DNA of 64,000 bases, from NCBI GenBank assembly GCA_033239525.1, contig BSYO01000034.1:558001-622000 (forward strand), written 5' to 3'. Of this stretch, positions 36,701 to 45,346 are shown piece after piece (position 1 is the first letter of the stretch; each line of letters opens with the position of its first letter). The stretch is from Nepenthes gracilis (taxonomy: Eukaryota; Streptophyta; Magnoliopsida; Caryophyllales; Nepenthaceae). Under the pieces are notes generated by a model. It did no database searches and was not told where the DNA came from. It was given only the letters and a program-made list of their open reading frames with translations. A program made the translations under genes and the position numbers.

Positions 36701-39700
36701 TATAGAATCAAGTTTCATTTTGACAGTTTGCTTATTTCGTATATAACTAAACCCAATGGGATAAAATCCTAGATCCACCATTTTTTTTTCCAGACATTTC
36801 TTGAAAAAATGTGTACGGAGGAACAACTGATAATAGACACAAAACCATCCATTTTGGTTCTATGATTGTTCGATGAATGATCAAAGAAATTTGGTTTCTG
36901 TGACTAATAAATGGAATTTGAAGCACCCAAGGGAGGGAGGAGTGACCACAGATGTTAGCATTTTCTTGCAGTAGCGGACAAACAAAGGAAAACATACTTG
37001 CAAAGAAGTGTTCAGAAGGGGTCAACCAACATCAACAATCCATCTAAAGTTATAACATCAACTCAAGGAAAGTTGTGTAAAAGATAGCCTGCCTGCTGGT
37101 AAAAACTAAATTGTTTGTAAGGCACCAACCGACTGACATCAAAGTAATCACATAAACAAGCAGCCAGCAGTTATGCAGAGCATAAGCTTTGTATTTCATA
37201 GCATGATTGACTTCCTCTCCAGTTAGGATGGTTTCGGGAGATGCCTGGTTTCTGTAATCTCCAATGCCTATTTGATATTTAAAGCTTGGGATGATACATC
37301 ATCAACTGTATACAAAACCAGCTACCGAGAGTCACAATGATTGATTGCTGTGGCATTATCCCAACCATTGAATAATAAACAAGTGGTTGAGATGAGGACA
37401 ATGAGAACACCCTCAATTACCACCCTAATTCAAGAGGGTCTCAATCCTCATATGCAACCTGGAACCCGATTAAGTTTTACAGTGCTGAAGATGTTTTTTT
37501 TTCACCTAAACCACATAATTTGGAACAAATGGTCTTTTCCTAGCCTTTTAGTCAAATGCTTAGAGTTTATATATCAGGAATGCCATGCACTCAGAGTGGT
37601 TTCATTGCCTATATATGAGTTAACATCCTACATATGCTCACTGCAACTCATATACTAATGGATTGAGTGTAAGGAAATTATGGGGCAAACACAGCAAAAT
37701 ATAATTTTATTTCGTAATTTCCATGCCTGGATAAGAAAATATTTAAAGATTTAATTTTACATGTCGATGTAAAATCAAATCTCCAAACATATACGTCAAA
37801 TAAATTAGATGATGCGTACTTACCGTTCACAGCAAAGATGATAAACCGTACAAATGTTTGGTTTTAATAGAATCCATACTAATATCCTTGACTTGTTGTA
37901 TAGTCAAACAAATTAAATCACAGAATATGTGTACTAGCATTTACTTGGATAACTTTATTCTAACATGTAATATTTGACACATCCCATTATCTACTTATTT
38001 TTTCCCACACTCTGGAAGAAGAAAAATGAGAAATCTTTTTATTTTTACCAACGCTCATACAAAATAAAAAGGAGAAAAAAATGAGGTATCTACATACTTT
38101 TTCTTTACTCAAACCAAAAACAATGAGGAGTAAAAAATGAGGTAAATGAAATAGAAGTCTCAGTACACACATACCAACCTTAGGTACACCTTATACTCCT
38201 ATTTACAGGGAACCAAAGAAATAGGAGGGAGAGTGTAACGCCAGGAAATATTTTATAGAATTAATTCCGATAATTATCACCCGTGGACCTCAAATTTTGA
38301 TAGTTGGACTATTACGTGGGCCCAATAAATCAGAGTATTTGGATCAAGGGGTTTAGGAATAATCGTGGGCCACTTAATTAAATTTAGAGTAATTTAGGGA
38401 ATTAACTAATAATAATAATAATAATAGGAGAGGATCAGCCAAAGAAGGAAGGGAGAGAAAAGAAAAAAAAAGAAAGAAAAAGGAAGGAAAAGAAAAAGAG
38501 GAAAAGAAAGAAAAGGAAGGAGAGGGAAGAAGGAAAGGGGAACGGCGGCACTATCGGTGAGGGAAAGGATCGATTCCCAAATGGAAATTTTGGGCAAACC
38601 CTAATTGGCCCTCTCTTTATTTAAGATGGTCGTAGGGTTAGGGAAGGAGGGGGAGGAGGAGAGGACGAACGGAGGAGGAGAGCCGCGCACGAATCGAAGT
38701 CGCCGTCGATCACAAATCAAGGCAAGTTCCCCATCGCAAGACTTGTTCTTCCTTCATTTCATTGATGTTGAACCTTCCATTTCATGCTTGAATTAGTGGG
38801 AATAATGGGCGAAATCGAGGGTTCTAAATTTGGAGAACCCGTACACAGGGCCACGGCTCTATGAGCAATCAGCTGACCCCTTGGGACCAATAATGAATGG
38901 GGATTTAGTTAATTGCCCAATGAGGTTCTAAAGTATAAAATTTACTCATTATACCCTCTAATTTTTGGGATTGAACTCGAACACGGAAACAGAGCACCGT
39001 GCTCTGTTTTCCGGTTCCATTCGGGTTCAGTGACTCGATGGTAAAAGGAAGGGTGAAATCTAATATTTTTGGAAGGCAAACCTTCCTATTGTTGCAAGCA
39101 ATCCGTTACATGTCTTAAATCGGTGAATCGGTGGCTTACTCCAGTAAATTGAAACTTTAGGGGGAAAACAGGGCATCGGCTCTGGACAATGGAGGCAGAA
39201 TGGCTATAGGGGCTTAGGCTAAATTGGAACCCAAAAGTTGACGAATTTATGTTGTATAATCTATAAAATTTACGTGTGAATGGTAAAACTCGGAGCTTTC
39301 TCATCGTTGGTAATGATTGGCATTCGGCCGAAGGAACCAGGCGTCCCTTTGTGTGCCACCGTACGATTTCGGTGATTGAGGAGGTGCCGACGCCGTCGTT
39401 GTGTGATGCGCCGAAAGCGACGCTGCTGTCGTCGTCGAACTGGTGGCCGGCAGTGAAGAGGGAGGCTGCCACCGTGTGGAGCCGAATATACGTGTATATA
39501 TATATATATACATGTATATATATTTATCGATACATATATATAAGGATGTGGGGGTATGCCTGAATATATATATATATATACATATTCAAATATATACATA
39601 TATATTGTATATATATATATACTTAAGCTTGGATATAATGAAAAATATATACAATTATATATGAGATGGTATATAATTATATTGATGTATATGGATGGTA

Positions 39701-42700
39701 GGAAATGTTTATATGAACATATGCATGTGTGTTGATACGCTTGAAATACTAATAAATAGTTACGTGATTATTCCTGTATCTCATTGGTAAAATCTAGTAA
39801 AATTATCCTTCGCATTAACTTCGTTGGCATGTGTATATTTTATTGGTACTCTATAGATAAGTAAAGGAGAGTGTATGAAAACTCTATAGTAACCGGACGT
39901 ATGGGAGTCCGTGGAACCGTAGAGTAGTCTACACTTTTCCGATACTGAATCCATTATGGAGGATTGAGGTCATTGTTATTGAGGAGGGATACTTATAACC
40001 TAGTGACCGTCGTAGAGAATGATATCTGAGATATCATTGGCGATGGGTATCGGAGATAATATGAGCATACTACGTAGGGGTAGTGGAGATACCATGGATA
40101 CCGGGTAACCTTGTGATACTCACCCAACCGTCGGAGGCGTAAATACGTAGCATTTGGTTCACTAAGGTAGAACAAGATCCAGGGAGATTCTTATTAACCC
40201 ATACAGTAGTAACCTCAAATTGAGCTGATAACCAGATTCTTGTTATCTCGTACAGTTAGTCGAGAGGGATGCTTATAACCTAATGGCCATCGTAGATGAT
40301 GATGTCTGGGACATCATTAGCGAGAGGTATCGGAGATGGTATGAGCATGCTATGGGTACAGCCTCTAAGAGAACTGTAGGGGTAATGGGGATACCATGGA
40401 TACCAGGTAATCTCGTGGTACTCACCCAGCCGTCGGGGGCATAAATACGCGGCCTTTGGTTCACTATGGTAGAATAAGGTCCATGGAGACTCCTATCATT
40501 CATACAGTTGTGACCTCGTATTGAGCTCATGATCGGATTCAATGGAATCCATATTACTTCTTGATATCCAATTGTTCGCATGAACTTTGATTGGTATACA
40601 TGACTTGTTGTTGAGTCTCGGACAGTGATCGAGATATTACCCGCTATTTTTACGCTCATTCATTATTTATCATCCGAGATGCTTTATTGTGCTCATCAAT
40701 TGCTGATTATTTTTCCTTGCTGAGTATTCAACTCACTCCTGTGTTTTATTAACTCCAGAGTATACAGGTTGATATCAGGATTAAAGAGATCGCGGGTTAT
40801 TTGTAAACTTCAGACAGAGGTGATCTCAGAGATTGAGGTTTTTAGGATCGAGTCTTAGGATTTTTGTTGATTTTGTTACTATTCAACATTTATAAAATTT
40901 TTATTATGAAGATTAATATTTCGGACATTGATGTTATTGAAATTATTTATGATTACTATTATGGATGTAGAATTAATGATGCATTTATGAGGTTCATTAA
41001 TGATGTTTTTAATAATGTGGAGTTCATTGATTATGGATGATTCAAGATTTTCACCGTAACGGTCCGGTTCGGATTTGGAGATCTGAGCTGGGGTCGTTAC
41101 AGGGAGAGAGGTTGGCTCCTTCCATATTAAAGGAAAATGAAGGAGTCGGATCGCCCTTAATCATAAAGTGAGGGGGTCGATGGTCCCGTGCTCCCATCAG
41201 CCCACATGGGCTCAATGCACATAGATGAAGAAAGAAAGAGAGAGAGAGAGAGAGAGAGACTGTGGATCGGTCAACTTAGTCTGGCCCACACCGCGATAAA
41301 AATCTAGAATCCTTTTAAACCCTAGCTATCTAATTGTTTGTCACCCCAAATTAAAAATTACACTTCACAACTAATATTTCTTAAGTTACAAAAAGAGTGA
41401 TGTCATAATGTGTGTAACCCATTAGATTTTATATCAAATTGGCATTGGAATTTATTAAATCCTATTTTGCTAATTAAAACACCCTTTTAGTTATAATTGA
41501 ATTGAACTCCTTCAATTCTCTATAAAATTAATTATTCATAATATCCAATTAAAAGTTTCTATTAGTCATAAGTGACATCTAAGCAGTATATCATGATCAT
41601 CTAGATAAAGTAAAAAAATAATCATCTATTTAAAAAAATGTCCATAAAAGTTACCATTCAATGAAATTTCTACCTTCATGCAATGTCCCAACAAACTAAG
41701 GTTATGAAAAAATGTCAACCTTTAAAATAATTGCTTTTAGATAATTATTGAATAAATGATTCAATTAATATAAATTAGAAACTATGCTAGAAGTGATGGT
41801 TTCTTTATTAATCTTGCATCTATCTCAATATACTTTTCATCATATCCAATAATTACCTCCATATCTTCGAATTCGGATAGTATCAATTATATCAAAATAT
41901 AATAAACTATATATTGAATATTAAGATGATATCTAATACACGGTTTAAGGATTTGGATGATATCTAATATTAGATATTAAGATGATAAACTGTATATTAG
42001 ATTTAGATGATACCAAATTTAAGGAGCATATGCATAAATTTTACGTGAGGGATTACAAACATCCAAGCAAAGTGCCTATCCAAAAATTACCTAAATTGAG
42101 TCAATACAGTAAACTCATTCTCTAACAAGGACTTACACATTGGCCATAATGTCTTTTATATAAGCGACCATGACCTTGGCTTTAATGGGTTAGCATACTA
42201 TGCACCAATCCAATCAGACCACTATATCCCATCTTAATGATCATACGACTGATAATTTTGAGGCTAGAGGTTTTAGGCAGTCATAACTCTAAATAATAAT
42301 CTTATCATTATTATAAATATATTGCCCTAGTCTTGGATTTTACCATCCAAATTAAAATAAGATAAAGCATAATATAGATAAATGCCTTTTATAAATACAA
42401 CCGAATAAGAAAGTATACAAATAGTAAACCATCAAACCAAGTACAATTGGCTTGGCTTGTTTGGCATACGACTACCAACATCGAGCCCTTCAACTTTCCC
42501 ATTTTATTTTTTGGTATGTATCTAACACATTTTCTCACAGTTATGTGTTTCCATACACTCTGTGCTAGGAGAAGTTGTTTCTATCTAAAACTGGAGTATC
42601 GTACCGGTCACCAAATTTCACCAAACTTGCATATATCATTGTGCACATACTAATTAGCGTTTTATTGACAAAGCTAAATTATATGGTCAATCGCCTTACA

Positions 42701-42904
42701 GAAACTCTTTCATCAGATTTCGAACACAAACGAGTAGCAATTTACAAAAAAAAAAAAAAATGCGTATACGTGAGGTTAAAAAAATTAAACTAACAATGGA
42801 CAACTGGGTACCTTGAAGCGACGATTTTCCGCGAGCTGTTGAATGCCGCTTAAGGATTGAAAGAGTTGAACTTCATTGGACGAAACGGAACACTTTGGTA
42901 TCAT
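9507..42904 (-). CDS. Class IIA HAD-superfamily hydrolase, 7 exons over 33.4 kb
   Basis: Exons 42812-42904, 36395-36464, 36106-36265, 20507-20588, 10793-11009, 10029-10093 and 9507-9761 join in frame to 942 nt, 313 residues. All six introns are GT-AG. HAD motif I is [11 protein letters not shown] (putative nucleophile Asp36; the usual second Asp is Phe38). Motif II is VIVSNSSRR (Ser69), motif III Lys is in MGKPDK (Lys226), motif IV is [13 protein letters not shown] (Asp251, Asp256). The cap module lies between motifs II and III, the C2/IIA arrangement. The family corresponds to TIGR01459-type proteins found in plants and bacteria (established family, from memory); the reaction is probably phosphate-ester hydrolysis, substrate unknown. 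No convincing transit peptide is seen. The start is ATG at 42904-42902, with an in-frame stop TGA ten codons upstream. Introns are 6347, 129, 15517, 9497, 699 and 267 bp, so 97% of the gene is intron, most of it retrotransposon debris. It is convergent with IPMS. Confidence 0.93.
10029..10093 (-). CDS. HAD hydrolase exon 6
   Basis: 65 nt, too short to show as an isolated ORF. It completes G, then [20 protein letters not shown] and K. Lys226 of motif III is here. Acceptor is cttactag|gta, donor aag|gtgatg. Confidence 0.93.
10793..11009 (-). CDS. HAD hydrolase exon 5
   Basis: 217 nt from [20 protein letters not shown] to the first base of Gly208 (ALQVMP|G), part of the IIA cap. Acceptor is ttgttgtag|ggt, donor cctg|gtaatt. 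Confidence 0.94.
12156..12389 (+). pseudogene. copia gag zinc-knuckle fragment
   Basis: The open frame contains [13 protein letters not shown] followed by a degenerate knuckle region and [11 protein letters not shown], the basic and post-knuckle segments seen in copia Gag. The cysteines are largely lost. Confidence 0.55.
12629..13235 (+). pseudogene. copia integrase fragment
   Basis: Frames containing [17 protein letters not shown], then [13 protein letters not shown], then [13 protein letters not shown] and [15 protein letters not shown] segments follow the order of a copia integrase core and its C-terminal region. It is interrupted by several stops. Confidence 0.8.
13480..14960 (+). pseudogene. 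copia reverse transcriptase / RNaseH remnant
   Basis: Segments in order: [54 protein letters not shown], [30 protein letters not shown] and [13 protein letters not shown]. They match the copia RT-RNaseH order, with numerous frameshifts. Confidence 0.75.
15655..18115 (-). mobile_element. Ty3/gypsy gag remnant with LTR-like flanks
   Basis: On the minus strand 17050-16500 reads [20 protein letters not shown], then a phrase like FFDFMTGLL and [15 protein letters not shown], the gag C-terminal pattern of many plant gypsy elements. Diverged similar blocks at 15655-15870 and 17858-18115 (shared 'CTCCATACA', 'ACAATACT.TAGGCCAC', 'GAGCATC') could be the two LTRs. Pol is not seen. Heavily decayed. Confidence 0.55.
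18116..20506. other. Unassigned intron sequence
   Basis: No conserved protein or repeat boundary is recognised. Several 60-114-codon open frames exist (for example 19705-20049 +) but resemble nothing and lack supporting context. Confidence 0.5.
20507..20588 (-). CDS. HAD hydrolase exon 4
   Basis: 82 nt stranded between introns of 15.5 and 9.5 kb. It completes Arg, then [18 protein letters not shown] and NDRGAISLE. Acceptor is ttttatcag|gag, donor gaa|gtatgc. Phase 2 in and phase 0 out fit its neighbours exactly. Confidence 0.94.
22085..22260. repeat. gypsy leader-like repeat, copy 1
   Basis: It matches 33868-34040 with clear but diverged identity (shared AATGAAAATGACAGAATATT / GTGAAAATGACAAAATATT and CATTTCATAAA / AATTTCATAAA). 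The second copy sits just upstream of a minus-strand gypsy gag, so this copy is probably the leftover leader of a related element. Confidence 0.6.
22440..24650 (-). mobile_element. Decayed Ty1/copia RT-RNaseH remnant
   Basis: On the minus strand the segments follow copia order: CNHKWVYKVKINTN near 23820, [18 protein letters not shown] near 23740, [20 protein letters not shown] and [10 protein letters not shown] (23575-23470), then a [12 protein letters not shown]aseH-type piece near 22650. Stops and frameshifts are frequent. The LTRs are not delimited. AT microsatellites lie at 22345-22365 and 22446-22466. Confidence 0.75.
25104..27321 (+). mobile_element. Ty3/gypsy gag-RT remnant, cut at 27321
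   Basis: A gag start [19 protein letters not shown] (25104) is followed by [20 protein letters not shown] and [15 protein letters not shown] protease-linker segment [19 protein letters not shown] (near 26440) comes next, then RT pieces [20 protein letters not shown] (26935) and [20 protein letters not shown] (27004). RT homology ends at about 27320, where a second element begins. Many stops make it inactive. Confidence 0.85.
28641..29200 (+). pseudogene. Retrotransposon gag
   Basis: A 124-codon open frame (28641-29015) contains [36 protein letters not shown] and [20 protein letters not shown], a gypsy capsid region. Frame is lost after LSPHP and fragments continue to about 29200. Truncated and inactive. 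Confidence 0.85.
29307..29670 (+). repeat. LTR-like segment
   Basis: It starts TGTAATACCCGGTTC and holds GCTATATAAGGCC about 300 bp inside, the layout of the LTR at 27322. It also carries CTCGAGG/CACCCGAGG-rich sequence like other LTRs here. The right boundary is not defined. Confidence 0.5.
29840..33990 (-). mobile_element. Decayed Ty3/gypsy gag-PR-RT-INT element
   Basis: On the minus strand: gag ([12 protein letters not shown], [15 protein letters not shown], 33300-33150), an acidic linker and protease start [10 protein letters not shown] (32460-32400), RT ([17 protein letters not shown], about 31790; [12 protein letters not shown] about 31650), RNaseH region (about 31000), integrase zinc-finger-like [10 protein letters not shown] (about 30330), integrase core ([23 protein letters not shown] in shifted frames, about 30190) and C-terminal integrase (to about 29840). 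A leader-like repeat follows at 33868-34040. Stops and frameshifts occur throughout. Confidence 0.82.
32400..32648 (-). pseudogene. gypsy acidic linker / protease start
   Basis: An 82-codon open frame that is acidic ([13 protein letters not shown]) and ends [11 protein letters not shown], the D-S/T-G active-site motif of a retroviral-type aspartic protease. The frame then breaks. Confidence 0.75.
33868..34040. repeat. gypsy leader-like repeat, copy 2
   Basis: Partner of 22085-22260. It lies immediately upstream (minus-strand sense) of the gag at 33300, the place expected for an LTR-gag leader. Confidence 0.6.
34050..36105. other. Unassigned intron sequence
   Basis: AT-rich with a G/T-rich patch at 34360-34520 rich in GGCC and TTGGTC repeats that may be an old LTR. 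No protein family recognised. Confidence 0.45.
36106..36265 (-). CDS. HAD hydrolase exon 3
   Basis: 160 nt. The split Leu codon T|TG is followed by [20 protein letters not shown] and ends at HQYLR plus AG. HAD motif II Ser69 is in this exon. Acceptor is ggctacag|tgg, donor cgaag|gttgac. Confidence 0.95.
36395..36464 (-). CDS. HAD hydrolase exon 2
   Basis: 70 nt encoding [23 protein letters not shown] plus one base. It carries motif I with the putative nucleophile Asp36. Acceptor is ctgggcag|gca, donor acat|gtatgt. Confidence 0.95.
39496..39660. repeat. AT/TATATG-rich microsatellite cluster
   Basis: Several runs of (TA)n mixed with CATGTATA and CATATTC units. They generate Tyr/Ile-rich open frames on both strands that are not genes. 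Confidence 0.85.
39984..40540. repeat. Tandem duplication in solo LTR, period 280 bp
   Basis: Copy 1 is 39984-40240 and copy 2 is 40264-40540. Both start GAGGGAT.CTTATAACC and share GATACCATGGATACC, ACTCACCCA.CCGTCGG and TTTGGTTCACTA. Copy 2 has about 20 extra bases near 40355. Identity is roughly 80-85% by eye. Confidence 0.88.
42812..42904 (-). CDS. HAD hydrolase exon 1
   Basis: 93 nt, 31 codons, [16 protein letters not shown] to ENRRFK, phase 0 out, donor aag|gtaccc. The ATG at 42904 is chosen because an in-frame TGA lies ten codons upstream and the encoded [20 protein letters not shown] joins exon 2 as in other plant members of the family. Confidence 0.88.
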
Positions 42905-44251
42905 CTTTCCCACTTCCCGCACGAGTTTTCTGCATCAGAAGCTACAGAGAAGAGGGAGAACTTACCACCCTTTCAACAGGGCAGGGATTCCCAAATAGGT
43001 GTTACAACCTCGAAATCAAACGAAGGGCGAAGCGGGTGTGATTCCGTAGGGCAGTCGTGGGATATAATTTAACGAGTGTGATTAACTCTTTTATTCAAAA
43101 AATATTATATTATTTTATTTTTAAAAAAAATACCTAAATAAATATCAACCGTTGAATTCAACGGCAGATATTTGTTTAGACATTTTAATTTAAAATAGGA
43201 AGGCAACAATGCACCCATTCATCTGTGGTTGCATTTTCGAGAGGCGAGCTGAGAAATGCAGGTGGGAATGCGACGGCGGTGATGAGGCTGAGGTGCTGTC
43301 GACGGCTCGTTACTGAGGAGCCAATGATGACAGCGGCGACTAAGAACGGCTGCATCGGTGGTGCCGATAAGACTGAGGTCAACCAAAGAAGTCTACAATA
43401 TTTTATCTTAAATAATATTATTTATATACTCATATACTTATTCGTATCAAAATTATTAAAAATAGATATAAATCTTATTCTGACTTAATTTTCTTGCCTT
43501 TCTATTTGTTTTTCTACCCAATTTTTGATAATTTCAATGCAAGTAGGAAAATAATTTAATGTCTATATATTATTTTTCTTTTATTTTTTTTATAATTTTT
43601 ATTGTTCTTTCTTTTCGGTGGAATTAAGTTTCAAGTCTTAACTCAGTAGACAAATTTTAGTAAGAGGCTTATATGAGTGATATTTCCTACTGAATCTTTG
43701 AGTAAATATAATACACAAAATTCTTATTTTTTATACGAGAATAGACTTATTAGAAGATTTGTTATACTAAAAAGGAGAACGTATTCAAATGCATTATTAT
43801 TTACTCTTTTTTTTTCATAATAGAGCGAGAAAAAGCAATGGCATTAGGTGTCATTATTGTGAGTCTATGATTACTTATGGTATAAATTTGCAAAATTTGG
43901 GTTACTTAACAAAACATTGGCATTAGTCGCCCGAATCTTGTCACTTTGACCTGAACATAATTAAATGTGTTAAAATCCTAATTGGGTTTCAAAACGTAGG
44001 TGTGTTAAATATTACTAGTACGTGCGCAAGTCTTACAAAATGATACAAAATCATGTATGCTATTTTTTCTCTTGAACCTTTGCCCCTTGATTTGCATTAG
44101 CAGTAAGTGGAATGTTAAGCGTAATCTGAATTTATCTTGTACAATTAGTTCATTCAAAGACCTAACCGGTAAAATTTACAGTGTGATTTGATGTGAATTT
44201 TAAATGAAAATTAATAATAATGTAATACGAGTACAAGTGTGAGGGGAGAGC
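42905..44251. other. Upstream region of the HAD gene
   Basis: Expected to hold the 5' UTR and promoter of the HAD gene. A 52-bp palindrome lies at 43131-43182 and a GC-rich island at about 43200-43385; beyond that it is AT-rich spacer. No clear TATA box could be assigned. Confidence 0.5.
43131..43182. repeat. Near-perfect 52-bp palindrome
   Basis: The centre is the 16-bp perfect palindrome CCGTTGAATTCAACGG (43149-43164). The flanks continue to pair (TAAATAAATATC against GATATTTGTTTA) with few mismatches, so the single strand would form a hairpin about 25 bp long. It sits about 230 bp upstream of the HAD ATG. It shares the CCGTTG-type ends of the foldbacks at 52.7 and 53.4 kb. Confidence 0.8.
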
Positions 44252-44256
44252 CCACC

Positions 44257-44502
44257 TGTAGTGTCCCACATTGGACTGGGAGAGGGGAACGAAGCGTCCT
44301 TATAAGGGCGTGGACACCTCCCCCCTTGTAGACGCGCTTTGGGGGCGGTGGATTCCGTTTGCCATAAACAAAACCGTGAGGCCTATACGCTGGGGACGCC
44401 GTGAAGTTCTCTCAGGCCTCGGTCTGTAGACTGGAGACGCCGCGAAATTCTCCCAGGTCAAAGCGGACAATATCTACATGCGGGTGCGCCGGGGACGTTA
44501 CA
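44257..44502 (+). repeat. TRIM left LTR
   Basis: 246 bp with a TATA-like TATAAGG at 44301-44307. Ends GGGGACGTTACA. Confidence 0.95.
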
Positions 44503-44504
44503 AA

Positions 44505-44515
44505 TGGTATCAGAG
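44505..44515 (+). other. TRIM primer-binding site
   Basis: TGGTATCAGAG, complementary to the 3' end of initiator tRNA-Met, two bases after the left LTR. Confidence 0.92.
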
Positions 44516-44570
44516 TGGGGACTCGATTCAGTGTGTCAGCGAGGATGTTGGGCCTCCAAGGGGGATGGAC

Positions 44571-44816
44571 TGTAGTGTCCCACATTGGACTGGATGAGGG
44601 GAACGAAGCGTCATTATAAGGGCGTGGACACCTCCCCCTTTGTAGACGCGTTTTGGGGGCGGTGGATTCCGTCTGCCAGGAACAAAACCGTGAGGCCTAT
44701 ACGCTGGGAACGCCGTAAAATTCTCTCAGGCCTCAGCCTGTAGGTTGGAGACGTCGCGAAGTTCTCCAAGGTCAAAGGGGACAATATCTACATGCGGGTG
44801 CGTCGGGGACATTACA
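44571..44816 (+). repeat. TRIM right LTR
   Basis: 246 bp, preceded by a purine tract. It ends GGGGACATTACA and is followed at once by the second CCACC. Confidence 0.95.
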
Positions 44817-45094
44817 CCACCCCCAAAGGACGCCATAAGGAGGGAGAGAGCCTCCATACTTATAAGTTGAAGGTTTTATTTCAAACTTTCTGATATGAGA
44901 CTCGCAACATAGGGTTATAAGGTTAGGCCCATGACTTTTGTTATAAACATGGCATTTTCACTTTATGGTTTTCTCACATGATTTCAAAACACTTTTTTAG
45001 CCACCTTTTGCAACTCAAATTTTCTAAGACAACGAAATTTCTCTATATTTGCCTATGGTTTTTTTTCCCACTTAAATTGGATATTTAGTTGCAC

Positions 45095-45346
45095 GATGAA
45101 TTATTATATTACTGTTATTAATCTTTCGAATCCCTATATAAAACAAAATTTATAGGACAAGATCAAATCAGCAAACGCTATAGCAGCAACAAGTGAAAGT
45201 CAGCCAAACAGTTGCAGGACGATTAATTGTTATATTACTGTTATTAATCTTTCGAATTCCTATATAGAACAAAATCTATAGGACAAGATCAGATCAGCAA
45301 ATGCTATAACAGTAGTGAATGAAAGTCAGCAAAACAGCTACAGGAG
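45095..45346. repeat. Tandem duplication, period 126 bp
   Basis: Copies start at 45095 and 45221. Both contain TTATATTACTGTTATTAATC, GGACAAGATCA and GAAAGTCAGC, at about 85-90% identity by eye. Confidence 0.9.

Larger units (their letters stand above)
38234..41101. mobile_element. Solo-LTR-like unit, 2868 bp
   Basis: It begins TGTAACGCCAGG and ends GGTCGTTACA, terminal TGTAAC/GTTACA inverted ends typical of large gypsy (Tekay/Del-like) LTRs. The flanking 5-mers GAGAG (38229-38233) and GGGAG (41102-41106) match 4 of 5. No PBS, gag or pol is inside, so a solo LTR left by LTR-LTR recombination is the simplest reading; a non-autonomous element is the alternative. A TATTTAAG box near 38617 followed by GA-rich leader suggests plus orientation. 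Inside are (AAT)n at 38408, GA-rich sequence at 38427-38540, AT repeats at 39496-39625 and a 280-bp-period tandem duplication. Confidence 0.7.
36465..42811 (-). other. HAD intron 1 (6.3 kb)
   Basis: It holds a solo-LTR-like unit (38234-41101). In 36465-38233 and 41102-42811 I see AT-rich sequence. One 80-codon minus-strand frame near 37090-37300 is unexplained. A (GA)n run lies at about 41236-41259. Confidence 0.8.
44257..44816 (+). mobile_element. Intact TRIM (terminal-repeat retrotransposon in miniature)
   Basis: A 560-bp element: LTR 44257-44502, PBS TGGTATCAGAG at 44505-44515, a 68-bp internal region, a polypurine tract AAGGGGGATGGA at 44558-44569, LTR 44571-44816, and a perfect CCACC target duplication. 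The LTRs begin TGTAGTGTCCCACATTGGA and end GGGGACRTTACA. By my hand count they differ at about 21 of 246 positions, mostly C-to-T or G-to-A changes at CG. There is no coding sequence, so movement would have needed enzymes from another LTR element. No 5S-rRNA-like segment is seen, so it is not a Cassandra element. Confidence 0.95.
44252..44821 (+). repeat. Target-site duplication of TRIM (CCACC)
   Basis: CCACC at 44252-44256 and again at 44817-44821, flanking the element exactly. Five bases is the usual size for LTR-element integration. Confidence 0.93.

Noticed and set aside
38406..38796. Small frames (63 codons each strand) in GA-rich sequence
   Set aside because: Low-complexity leader of the LTR, no protein family.
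39270..39664. Several 70-128-codon frames rich in Tyr/Ile
   Set aside because: Produced by (TA)n microsatellites inside the solo LTR.
44257..44816. Cassandra-type element carrying 5S rRNA sequence
   Set aside because: The LTR has no segment resembling 5S rRNA; classed as an ordinary TRIM.
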